From: UBA10677 sp045654245
Lineage (GTDB): Bacteria > Bacillota > Clostridia > Christensenellales > Pumilibacteraceae
Length of the DNA: 43,380 nt
NCBI GenBank assembly: GCA_045654245.1
Contig: JAZOMX010000014.1
Location: 1 to 43,380 of the forward strand
Reading direction: 5' to 3'
Positions 1 to 7,529 of this stretch are shown here, in pieces. How positions within the stretch are numbered: the first letter of the stretch is position 1; each line of letters begins with the position of its first letter. Made by a program: the position numbers and the translations under genes. Below the pieces are notes generated by a model that was not told where the DNA came from, ran no database searches, and saw only the letters and a program-made list of their open reading frames with translations.

Positions 1-689
1 TCACGAACCTTAAGTGCAATTCGTTTCTCCACTTCTAAAATCTCACAAAGCGAAACGATTTTAGTAAAAATCTTCTCTAATTGACCGTAAAGCGAGGGAA
101 TTTCCAAAAGTTCTTGACGCTCGGTATCTTTGTCAAACGCAAACCCAGCCGAAGTTGCTACGAATTTATCGTCGTCGTTAGTCGATAAATTGGGTAATCC
201 TTCTTTTGAAATTTTACTATCAAGTTTAGCGAAAGAATCTATTTGGTGACGAATCGCTTGCTTAATTGCGTTTACTTCGTCGTCAACGCTTTCCTCTTTA
301 TTAAAAGGAGAGAGAGTTACCTCAAAGTAAGGCGAAGTGGAAACGAACTTATCAATTACTTTTCTCTCTAGTCCGCTCACTAACACTCTAGTAGATTCGT
401 TTGGAAGTTTTATTACTTGTTGTATTTTGCAGAGCGTTCCTACTCTATAAATGTCGTCTTCGGTAGGGTTAGAAACGCTGGCATCTTTTTGCGCCACCAA
501 GAAAACGTTTTCACCCTTTGCTCTAGCCTCGTTAAGTGCGGTAATCGACTTGTCTCTACCTAGTTCGATTTGAGCCGTTTGCGCAGGAAAAACGACTACG
601 CCACGAAGTGCAATCATCTTTTGAGCCGGTTCAACTAAAGCCACGGGCTCGCTATTATTAAAAAGGTTTCCTATATTATATTCGTCCAT
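1..689 (-). CDS. lon: Lon protease, N-terminal part (runs off the window)
   Basis: ATP-dependent serine protease that degrades misfolded and regulatory proteins in the cytoplasm. Only the first 229 or so residues are inside the window; they form the substrate-recognising LON N domain (IALRGVVVFPAQ near residue 28, then a helical part), so the AAA+ and protease domains lie beyond base 1. Start: ATG at 687-689, preceded on the minus strand by AGAGG. A good promoter lies just upstream. In many Firmicutes lon follows tig-clpP-clpX directly; here a divergent glycosidase gene separates it from clpX and lon has its own promoter. No CIRCE-type or clear CtsR-type repeat was seen upstream. Identification is confident although the catalytic parts are not visible. 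Confidence 0.93.
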   Translation of the reverse strand, partial: MDEYNIGNLFNNSEPVALVEPAQKMIALRGVVVFPAQTAQIELGRDKSITALNEARAKGENVFLVAQKDASVSNPTEDDIYRVGTLCKIQQVIKLPNESTRVLVSGLERKVIDKFVSTSPYFEVTLSPFNKEESVDDEVNAIKQAIRHQIDSFAKLDSKISKEGLPNLSTNDDDKFVATSAGFAFDKDTERQELLEIPSLYGQLEKIFTKIVSLCEILEVEKRIALKVR

Positions 690-728
690 TTTTGCCTCTT
701 TTTAAGTGCTTTTCTTTTCTAAGTTAGT

Positions 729-757
729 ATTATATCACAATAAACCAAAAAATACAA
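729..757 (-). promoter_or_regulatory. Promoter of lon
   Basis: On the minus strand TTGTAT (752-757) is followed after 17 bp by TATAAT (729-734), about 40 bp before the lon start codon. This is a near-consensus sigma-A promoter. Confidence 0.75.
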
Positions 758-813
758 GTCTTTGTATAAAGTATTTTAGTTGCGAGATATAATACGTTTC
801 ACAAAAAAAATAC

Positions 814-842
814 TTGCTTATTTTATATGCAAATGATATAAT
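814..842 (+). promoter_or_regulatory. Promoter of the GH78-like gene
   Basis: TTGCTT (814-819), 17-bp spacer, TATAAT (837-842), then the ATG 31 bp further on with AGGAG at 862-866. The promoter is divergent from that of lon. Confidence 0.75.
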
Positions 843-873
843 TATAGCGCACTAACACCCTAGGAGAAGTACT

Positions 874-2346
874 ATGAATAACAACAATAACACAAAAGAA
901 TACTTTCTCAAAAAGGCAGAAGAAAATTTCCCACAAATATACTATGAGGATATTCATCCTAGTGAGAAAAAAATTGGATTAAAAACAGGTGACAATTTCG
1001 TTCTAGACTTAGGCAAGCATTGCGTAGGCAAATTTTCGTTCGCTTATGACAATACTGCCGAGTTTAATGACGCTCCGTTAAGACTTATAATTAAATTCGC
1101 CGAAGATTTGAAAGAACTTGAGGCAGACTTCTCAAAATATAAAGGTACGCTTTGTAAGACTTGGTTGCAAGAAGAAATCATTGTTCTAGATTATCCGCAA
1201 ACCGCTTATCTGCCTCGTAGATATAGTTGCCGTTTTATTAAGATTACGGTCGACGGTACTAGACAGCCTGCTGACTTGTTTGATTTCTGTTTTACGGCAT
1301 CAACAAGCGCAGATATTACAAAATTGCGTGTCGCTACCCCATCCACTCCGCTTCTTACAAAAATTGATAACGTTGCTACCACCACGCTAAAAGAGTGTAT
1401 GCAAACTTTTTTTGAAGACGGTCCAAAACGCGACCGCCGTCTTTGGATAGGCGATTTTAGACTAGAGGCTCTAACCAACTATTATACTTTTAATAACCTA
1501 GATATTGTTAAGCGTTGCTTTTATTTGTTTGCAGGCGGTAATACAGACTCTCTTGGTTTCCTCCCCTCGTATATTTATGAAACGCCATATTTCTTTTCCG
1601 GGCGCTCACATATAGCCGATTATGCTCTTTTATACGTCGTTGCGCTTTGCGATTACTACGAGCATACCTCGGATGAAAAAACCGTTTACGACCTTCTCTC
1701 GCTTTGCAAAGAGCAGTTGGACTCTTTTGAAAAGATTTTAGATGAAAATTTAATAGTAACTAAGCAAGAAGGTTGGTTTAGTTTTATTGACTGGTGCCCA
1801 GGTCTAAGCGGACTTACTGCATTACAAGGCGTTTATCTTTACACGCTAGAAAAATTTATTGAACTTCTTAAAAAACTAGGCGATAACGACTTTATAAAAT
1901 ATGAAGATTTGCTAACTCGCGTATGCAACGCATCAAGAAAACACTTGTTTAACGAAGAAAAAGGCATCTTCGTTAACAAACTTGACGGAGAACAAATTAG
2001 CGTTCACTCACAAGTTTGGATGATTCTCGGTGGCGTAATAGGTGGAAAAACCGCCGTTAAAGCGTTAGAAAAAACGATTGATAACAAGTGTGCGAAACAA
2101 CCCTTTACTCCATATATGTGGCACTACGTCATAGAGGCTATGCTCAAACTTGGGCTTAAAGAGAAAGCAGTCAACCTTATAAACGAATATTGGGGCGGTA
2201 TGATTGAACTGAGCGCAGATACCTTCTACGAGGCGTTCGTTCCCTCTAATCCAGACTTTTCTCCGTACGGCGATAGGATGATTAACAGTCTTTGCCACGC
2301 TTGGAGTTGTACGCCTTCATACTTTATTCGAAAATATAACCTATAA
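874..2346 (+). CDS. GH78-like (alpha-L-rhamnosidase-type) six-hairpin glycosidase
   Basis: Predicted intracellular glycoside hydrolase; no signal peptide is present. Residues about 30-145 look like a short beta-sandwich and about 160-490 like the (alpha/alpha)6 catalytic barrel. The signature DGPKRDRRLWIGD at 182-194 matches the D-x-P-x-R-D-x-x-x-W-x-G-D motif of GH78 and related families. At 490 aa it is much shorter than secreted multi-domain rhamnosidases. Start ATG with AGGAG 7 bp upstream; the protein begins with a run of asparagines. It sits alone between lon and clpX on the opposite strand, with its own promoter and a terminator shared with clpX. The true substrate (rhamnoside or another deoxy- or uronic sugar) cannot be told from sequence. 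Confidence 0.78.
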   Translation: MNNNNNTKEYFLKKAEENFPQIYYEDIHPSEKKIGLKTGDNFVLDLGKHCVGKFSFAYDNTAEFNDAPLRLIIKFAEDLKELEADFSKYKGTLCKTWLQEEIIVLDYPQTAYLPRRYSCRFIKITVDGTRQPADLFDFCFTASTSADITKLRVATPSTPLLTKIDNVATTTLKECMQTFFEDGPKRDRRLWIGDFRLEALTNYYTFNNLDIVKRCFYLFAGGNTDSLGFLPSYIYETPYFFSGRSHIADYALLYVVALCDYYEHTSDEKTVYDLLSLCKEQLDSFEKILDENLIVTKQEGWFSFIDWCPGLSGLTALQGVYLYTLEKFIELLKKLGDNDFIKYEDLLTRVCNASRKHLFNEEKGIFVNKLDGEQISVHSQVWMILGGVIGGKTAVKALEKTIDNKCAKQPFTPYMWHYVIEAMLKLGLKEKAVNLINEYWGGMIELSADTFYEAFVPSNPDFSPYGDRMINSLCHAWSCTPSYFIRKYNL

Positions 2347-2350
2347 ATCA

Positions 2351-2378
2351 AAAAACGGCACTTCTTAGTGCCGTTTTT
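2351..2378. terminator. Bidirectional terminator between the GH78-like gene and clpX
   Basis: Perfect 11-bp stem (2351-2361 with 2368-2378), 6-nt loop, A-run on one side and T-run on the other, so it serves both convergent genes. It sits three bases from the clpX stop codon. Confidence 0.9.
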
Positions 2379-2380
2379 CT

Positions 2381-3637
2381 TTATGCGATTTTCTCTTCTA
2401 CGCGCGTAACCTCAGGTTTCCCCTTGCCTACGATTGCGTCTTTCGTGATTACGATTTTCTTAATCGTTTTATCGTCGGGAGTATCGTACATTATATCTAA
2501 CATACACTCTTCCATAATCGAGCGAAGTCCTCTAGCGCCCGTATTAAGGTCGATTGCTCGCTTTGCTATTGCGCGCACGGCGTCTTCTTCAAAGCAAAGT
2601 TCAACTCCGTCCATATCCAAAAGTTTGATATATTGTTTAACTAGCGAATCTTTGGGTTTCGTTAGAATATTTACTAGCGCGTCCTCGTCAAGCGCAGACA
2701 AGGATACCGTTACGGGTACTCTTCCGATAAACTCGGGAATTAGGCCAAACTTAATAAGGTCTTGGGGCTGGAGTTTTTTAATAAGAACTTCCGAATCAGT
2801 TTTCTTGGACTTAACTTCTCCGCCGAATCCAAGCGAAGAGGTATTAACTCTCTTTTCAATAATCTTATCTAGCCCAACGAACGCTCCGCCGAATATAAAC
2901 AAGATATTAGTAGTATCGATTTGCAAGCACTCTTGCTGGGGGTGCTTTCTTCCGCCCTGAGGAGGTACGGACGCTACCGTGCTCTCTACTATTTTGAGTA
3001 ACGCTTGTTGCACGCCCTCGCCCGATACGTCGCGGGTTATGCTTACGTTCTCACCTTTTCTTGCGATTTTATCAATCTCGTCGATATAAATAATACCTTT
3101 TTCGGCTTTTGCAATATCGAAATCTGCGTTTTGGATAAGTTTAAGAAGAATATTCTCTACGTCCTCGCCAACGTAACCCGCCTCGGTAAGCGTCGTTGCA
3201 TCACAAGAGGCAAACGGCACGTTGAGAATTTTAGAAAGCGTTTGAGCAAGCAAAGTCTTTCCGCTACCAGTAGGACCTAACATCAAAATATTACTCTTTT
3301 TGAGTTCTATTCCGTCGTCTTGCTTTTGAGCCTTTTGCGCTTTTTTATTATACTCAATGCGTTTATAGTGATTATATACCGCTACGCAAAGCACTCTTTT
3401 AGCATCCTCTTGCCCGATAATATACTCGTCGAGTTTCGCCATCATTTCCTTGGGCGTTGGCAACTTTATTGCTTTTTCAGGCGTGCTTTCCGTTTCTTGC
3501 TCTTGAATAATGCTAGTGCAAAGGTCTATACACTCGTTACAAATATTAACGCCGTTCGGCCCCGTTACGAGTTGTTTAACTTTTGACTGTTCTTTTCCAC
3601 AGAACGAACAACGCGGTTCAAAACTTTTATTTATCAA
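2381..3637 (-). CDS. clpX: ClpX, ATPase subunit of the Clp protease
   Basis: AAA+ unfoldase that feeds tagged substrates into ClpP. The N-terminal zinc-binding domain shows C10, C13, C33 and C36. Walker A GPTGSGKT lies at 121-128, followed by the pore loop GYVGEDV, Walker B IIYIDEID, an IGF-type ClpP-docking loop (here LGFGG), the arginine-finger region GRVPV and the sensor-2 GARGLR. Length 418 aa is normal. The start is TTG at 3635-3637, six bases after AGGAG; no upstream in-frame ATG fits better. The gene is 13 bp downstream of clpP and co-transcribed with it. Confidence 0.97.
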   Translation of the reverse strand: MINKSFEPRCSFCGKEQSKVKQLVTGPNGVNICNECIDLCTSIIQEQETESTPEKAIKLPTPKEMMAKLDEYIIGQEDAKRVLCVAVYNHYKRIEYNKKAQKAQKQDDGIELKKSNILMLGPTGSGKTLLAQTLSKILNVPFASCDATTLTEAGYVGEDVENILLKLIQNADFDIAKAEKGIIYIDEIDKIARKGENVSITRDVSGEGVQQALLKIVESTVASVPPQGGRKHPQQECLQIDTTNILFIFGGAFVGLDKIIEKRVNTSSLGFGGEVKSKKTDSEVLIKKLQPQDLIKFGLIPEFIGRVPVTVSLSALDEDALVNILTKPKDSLVKQYIKLLDMDGVELCFEEDAVRAIAKRAIDLNTGARGLRSIMEECMLDIMYDTPDDKTIKKIVITKDAIVGKGKPEVTRVEEKIA

Positions 3638-3650
3638 TACAATCTCCTAG

Positions 3651-4244
3651 TTATGCTCTTTTATCAAAAATTTTGTCAACGAGTCCGTACGCAAGCGCCT
3701 CTTCGGCAGTCATATAGTTGTCGCGGTCAACGTCTTTTGCAATCGTTTCAAGTGATTGACCAGTGTTTTCGGACAAGATTTTATTCATACGCTCTTTGAT
3801 TTTTAAGATGCGCTCTGCTTGAATAGCAATATCGCTTGCCTGACCTTGCGCTCCACCCAAAGGCTGATGAATCATAACCTCACTGTTGGGCAAGCAAAAT
3901 CTTTTACCCTTTGCTCCCGACGAGAGCAAGAACGCACCCATAGACGCAGCCATTCCAACGCAAATCGTAGAAACGTCGCATCTAATATAATTCATAGTAT
4001 CATAAATACCCATACCAGCGGTTACGCTACCGCCCGGGCTATTTATATAAAGATGAATATCTTTTTCGGGGTCCTTACCTTCAAGGAAAATAAGTTGCGC
4101 AATAATATTGTCCGCTACGACGTCATTAATCTCGCCCGTTAGAAAGATTATTCTATCTTCAAGTAAGCGCGAGTAAATATCGTACGAACGCTCTCCACGA
4201 GCGGTTTGCTCAACTACGATAGGTACAAGATTGTCAGTTATCAT
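3651..4244 (-). CDS. clpP: ClpP, proteolytic subunit of the Clp protease
   Basis: Serine peptidase that forms the two-ring barrel of the Clp protease. The catalytic triad can be placed at S101 (GMAASMGA), H126 (MIHQP) and D175 (DRDNY), each offset by three from the B. subtilis numbering. Length 197 aa is typical. ATG start with GAGG just upstream. It lies between tig and clpX in the standard tig-clpP-clpX order, 23 bp after tig. Confidence 0.97.
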   Translation of the reverse strand: MITDNLVPIVVEQTARGERSYDIYSRLLEDRIIFLTGEINDVVADNIIAQLIFLEGKDPEKDIHLYINSPGGSVTAGMGIYDTMNYIRCDVSTICVGMAASMGAFLLSSGAKGKRFCLPNSEVMIHQPLGGAQGQASDIAIQAERILKIKERMNKILSENTGQSLETIAKDVDRDNYMTAEEALAYGLVDKIFDKRA

Positions 4245-4267
4245 AAAAACCTCACTTTCGGTTAGTA

Positions 4268-5641
4268 TTATTCAGCGTCCTTAACTTCTTCTTTCTTTTC
4301 AGCAGTTTTCTTTGCGGTGGTCTTCTTTGCAGGAGCCTTCTTTGCGGGAGCCTTTGCAACGAATTCGTTGTTAGCCTTCAAGAACTCCATCAACTTCTTC
4401 ATAAGGATATCGTTCTTCATATAAGCAAGTTGACGCTCGTCAACAGACTTTTTATACTCTGCTACGTCTTTGCCTGCATTTTCAGCGACTTTAGCCATTT
4501 CAGCATCTACGTCAGCGTCGGTAACTTCAATATTCTCAGCCTTAATAATAGCCTCGAGCGCAAGACGAGTCTTAACGTTTTTCTTTGCGTTGTCAACCTT
4601 GCTCTTGCGGAGTTCTTCCATATTGCTACCGGTGTACTTGAGGTAATCCTCGAGTTTAAGACCTTGGTACATATACATTAGTCTGTATTCCATATCTTGA
4701 ACGAGGTAATCGATTTCCTTCTCAATCATACAGTTAGGAATTTCAACCTCGGCATCTTTAGTTACTGCCTCGATAAGAGCGTTCTCGTTCTCAGAATTTG
4801 CTCTCTTCTCGTTTTGGTCTTTTCTTCTATTCTCGATATCAGCCTTATATTCAGCAAAAGTATCGAACTGGCTTACTTCTTTAGCAAACTCGTCGTCAGC
4901 CTCGGGAAGTTCCTCAACGAAAATCTTGTTTACGGTTACCGTAAACACAGCGTCTTTATCCGCAAGGTCGGGAGCGTGATACTCTTTGGGGAATTTAACG
5001 GAAAGGTCTTTGGTCTCTCCGATTGCCATACCAACCATTTGAGCCTCAAATCCAGGGATAAAAGAGTTAGAACCGATTCCGAGTTCTTGGTTTTGAGCAG
5101 TACCGCCCTCAAACTTAACGCCGTCAACGCTTCCGCTGTAATCGAGGTTAACGATATCGCCGTCTTTAACTGCTCTATCAGTTACCTCAACTCTTCTAGC
5201 GCGTTGTTTACGAGCCTGGTCGATTTCGAACTGAATATCCTCTTCCGTAACATTATACTCAACTTTTTCAACTTTAATACCCGTATATGCTCCCAAAGTT
5301 GCTTCGGGCTTTACGGTTACGATTGCGTGGAAAGCGATTCCGTTCTCTGCGCCATCAATATCTACCTTCGGCTCGTCAACGGGGAAAATTTCGGTATGCT
5401 CTTCGAGAGCCTTGCTGTAAGACTCATAGAAAGCGCTGTTGAAAGCGTCGTCGAAAAATACGCCTTGTCCGTACATTTTCTCAATCATTCTTCTGGTCGC
5501 CTTACCCTTACGGAAACCGGGGATGTTAAACTTAGCCTTATTCTTCTGATAAGCCTTCTCAATGTTTGCGTCCCATTCCTCAGCAGTAAGCGTAAAGGAA
5601 ATTTTTACTTCGCCTTTAAGTTCTTCAATAGTGTAATTCAT
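4268..5641 (-). CDS. tig: Trigger factor, ribosome-bound chaperone and prolyl isomerase
   Basis: Binds nascent chains at the ribosome exit tunnel. The ribosome-docking motif GFRKGK is at 42-47, an FKBP-type isomerase domain at about 165-245 and the helical chaperone body after it. The start is the ATG at 5639-5641 with GGAGG upstream: a 22-codon in-frame extension would begin upstream of the transcription start predicted from the promoter at 5686-5714, so I reject it. The 457-aa protein ends in a lysine/alanine-rich low-complexity tail (about 429-457, repeated APAKK/TAKK units followed by an acidic tip), longer than typical trigger factors of roughly 430 aa. Confidence 0.95.
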   Translation of the reverse strand: MNYTIEELKGEVKISFTLTAEEWDANIEKAYQKNKAKFNIPGFRKGKATRRMIEKMYGQGVFFDDAFNSAFYESYSKALEEHTEIFPVDEPKVDIDGAENGIAFHAIVTVKPEATLGAYTGIKVEKVEYNVTEEDIQFEIDQARKQRARRVEVTDRAVKDGDIVNLDYSGSVDGVKFEGGTAQNQELGIGSNSFIPGFEAQMVGMAIGETKDLSVKFPKEYHAPDLADKDAVFTVTVNKIFVEELPEADDEFAKEVSQFDTFAEYKADIENRRKDQNEKRANSENENALIEAVTKDAEVEIPNCMIEKEIDYLVQDMEYRLMYMYQGLKLEDYLKYTGSNMEELRKSKVDNAKKNVKTRLALEAIIKAENIEVTDADVDAEMAKVAENAGKDVAEYKKSVDERQLAYMKNDILMKKLMEFLKANNEFVAKAPAKKAPAKKTTAKKTAEKKEEVKDAE

Positions 5642-5685
5642 AATTACTCCTCCAAAATTGTTGCCAATAAATTTTATACCAATAT

Positions 5686-5714
5686 ATAATAACAAATAAA
5701 AATACATTTGTCAA
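5686..5714 (-). promoter_or_regulatory. Promoter of tig-clpP-clpX
   Basis: Minus strand TTGACA (5709-5714), 17-bp spacer, TATTAT (5686-5691). The -35 box is perfect and lies back to back with the -35 box of rqcH. Confidence 0.8.
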
Positions 5715-5727
5715 TTTTTATTGACAA
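5708..5727. repeat. Inverted repeat formed by two back-to-back -35 boxes
   Basis: Perfect 8-bp inverted repeat (5708-5715 and 5720-5727) around TTTT. Each arm contains TTGACA on its own strand, one for tig and one for rqcH, so the symmetry can be explained by promoters alone; a regulator could also use it. Confidence 0.8.
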
Positions 5728-5750
5728 CTTTATTTAAAGTTAGGTATAAT
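5721..5750 (+). promoter_or_regulatory. Promoter of rqcH
   Basis: TTGACA (5721-5726), 18-bp spacer, TATAAT (5745-5750): perfect hexamers, 36 bp before the start codon. Confidence 0.85.
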
Positions 5751-5786
5751 AATAGACGGATTTTTTAGTTTTTAGGAGTAAAGATT

Positions 5787-7481
5787 ATGCCTTGCGACGC
5801 TCTAACCTATTTTCATATAGCAAACGAACTCGACTCCGCCCTTATCGAGGGTAGAATCGAGCGTATAGGTATGCCTTCGCCTAGCGAGGTTATTCTCTCC
5901 GTTCGTCCTAAAACTAGCCAAAAACGAGAATCGCAACTTCTCTTACTTTGTTGTAACAATACTCGTCCTAGAATTCAAATTACTAAAAACGATAGTGAAA
6001 ATCCGCTATCTGCCTTTTCTTTTTTAATGCATCTACGCAAGCATATAGGCGGTGGCGTGATTAAAAAAATACGCTCGATAAAACGCGAACGCATAATCGA
6101 AATCTTTATCGACGCTTTCGACGAACTCGGATATAAGAAAGAATACTGCCTTTTCGTTGAACTTATGGGCAGATATTCTAACCTTATCCTTACCGACGGA
6201 AACGGCGTTATTACCGATTGTCTTAAACATATCGGATTCGACAATTTCTCAGAGCGCGCGCTTTTACCCGGAATTAAGTACGCCCTTCCCCCAAAACCCG
6301 AAAGTAAATTTTCGCCAGACGAAAAAGAAAAGTTTAGCGAGGCTTTACTCTCTTTTGAGGAAGGCAATCTCGCCGATTATCTTATGCGGTTTATTTACGG
6401 CTATGCTCCCACTACAATGAAAGAGGCGGTTTATTCCGTTTTTTCCACGCTATCACCCACAAAGGACGAAGTAAAAAGCAACGTAAACGAAACGATTAAC
6501 GCTCTTCTTTCTCTGGATACGGCGTACTCGCCTTGCATTATCGTTCGCGACGGTAAACCCGCCGACTATTTCTTTAAACCTTTTTCCGTAGTTGCAGGAG
6601 AATATATACCATTTCCCACCATATCGGAGGCTATGGACGAATACTATTCGGGCGTAGAAGAATACGGATATTTAGCGGGCAAAACGGCAAAACTACTGCA
6701 AACACTTAAAAGCGCGATTAAGAAAAACCAAAAAAGCCTCTCTATCTTAAAAGAAAGGCTAATAGATAGTTCTTCTTACGAAGAGGATAGAATTTTCGGC
6801 GAACTGCTTACTGCTAACCTTTACGCAATAAAGCAAGGTTATAAAGAAATTACCGTCGATAATTACTATACGGGCGAAAAAGTCACGATTATTCTCGACG
6901 AAAAACTTTCTCCGCAAAAGAACGCGCAAAACTATTTCAAGGCGTATTCAAAAAAGAAAACGGCAATCGCCAAAACCGAAGAGCAAATTATTATCAACGA
7001 GGAAAAAACGGACTATTACGAGTCTATTCTAGCGTCGCTATCCTCTGCTGAAAACGAAAGCGATATAGCCGAAATTACTGCGGAAATGGAAAACGCAGGA
7101 CTGATTGCCAAATCCAAACAGCGCAAAAAGAACAAAAAGGCTACGCCTATTACGCTTACCGTGGACGGATTTACCGTGTATATCGGAAAAAACAATATCC
7201 AAAACGACACGCTCGTTCGCTCGTCAAACGGCGGTTGGTTGTGGCTACACGCGCAAAAAATTCACGGCTCGCACGGAATAATTGCAGGCACGAGCGTTCC
7301 GCAAGACACTATAAACAAGGTTGCGTCCTTCGTTGCGCACTACTCCAAAGCCTCGCTTTCCGCTAACGTGCCCGTTGACTATACGCTAGTAAAATTCGTC
7401 AAAAAACCGTCGGGTTCTCCCCCTGGAAAAGTAATTTATACTCATCAACAAACGGTAAACGTTTTACCAAAAAAACCTTAG
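5787..7481 (+). CDS. rqcH: RqcH/NFACT family protein (fibronectin-binding protein A homologue)
   Basis: Ribosome-associated quality-control factor that binds stalled 50S subunits and recruits tRNA-Ala to add C-terminal alanine tails (known for B. subtilis RqcH). NFACT-N at about 1-200 includes ELMGRYSNLIL; the middle is a long helical, coiled-coil-like region (about 300-440); NFACT-R at about 455-564 includes the GFTVYIGKNN and WLWLHAQKIHGSH motifs. Length 564 aa is normal. The conserved Asp-Arg pair of NFACT-N appears here as E101-R102. ATG start with AGGAG upstream. Monocistronic, divergent from tig. Confidence 0.9.
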   Translation: MPCDALTYFHIANELDSALIEGRIERIGMPSPSEVILSVRPKTSQKRESQLLLLCCNNTRPRIQITKNDSENPLSAFSFLMHLRKHIGGGVIKKIRSIKRERIIEIFIDAFDELGYKKEYCLFVELMGRYSNLILTDGNGVITDCLKHIGFDNFSERALLPGIKYALPPKPESKFSPDEKEKFSEALLSFEEGNLADYLMRFIYGYAPTTMKEAVYSVFSTLSPTKDEVKSNVNETINALLSLDTAYSPCIIVRDGKPADYFFKPFSVVAGEYIPFPTISEAMDEYYSGVEEYGYLAGKTAKLLQTLKSAIKKNQKSLSILKERLIDSSSYEEDRIFGELLTANLYAIKQGYKEITVDNYYTGEKVTIILDEKLSPQKNAQNYFKAYSKKKTAIAKTEEQIIINEEKTDYYESILASLSSAENESDIAEITAEMENAGLIAKSKQRKKNKKATPITLTVDGFTVYIGKNNIQNDTLVRSSNGGWLWLHAQKIHGSHGIIAGTSVPQDTINKVASFVAHYSKASLSANVPVDYTLVKFVKKPSGSPPGKVIYTHQQTVNVLPKKP

Positions 7482-7487
7482 TAATGC

Positions 7488-7518
7488 AAGAAAAGTCGGC
7501 TTTTTGCCGACTTTTCTT
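7488..7518. terminator. Bidirectional terminator after rqcH and the ABC fusion gene
   Basis: Perfect 13-bp stem (7488-7500 with 7506-7518), T5 loop, T-rich downstream on the plus strand and A-rich on the other side; it serves two convergent genes. Confidence 0.88.
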
Positions 7519-7529
7519 TTTCGTTTTTA

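Noticed and set aside
600..873. CIRCE or CtsR control of lon and the clp genes
   Set aside because: Neither TTAGCACTC/GAGTGCTAA arms nor the tandem GGTCAAA repeats could be found upstream of lon or tig.
4697..5689. Open frame of 330 codons antisense to tig
   Set aside because: It mirrors the tig coding region, has no ribosome site or family motif, and its composition is explained by the codon pattern on the other strand.
5642..5707. 22-codon N-terminal extension of trigger factor
   Set aside because: It spans the -10 box and the probable transcription start, and GGAGG sits directly before the internal ATG.
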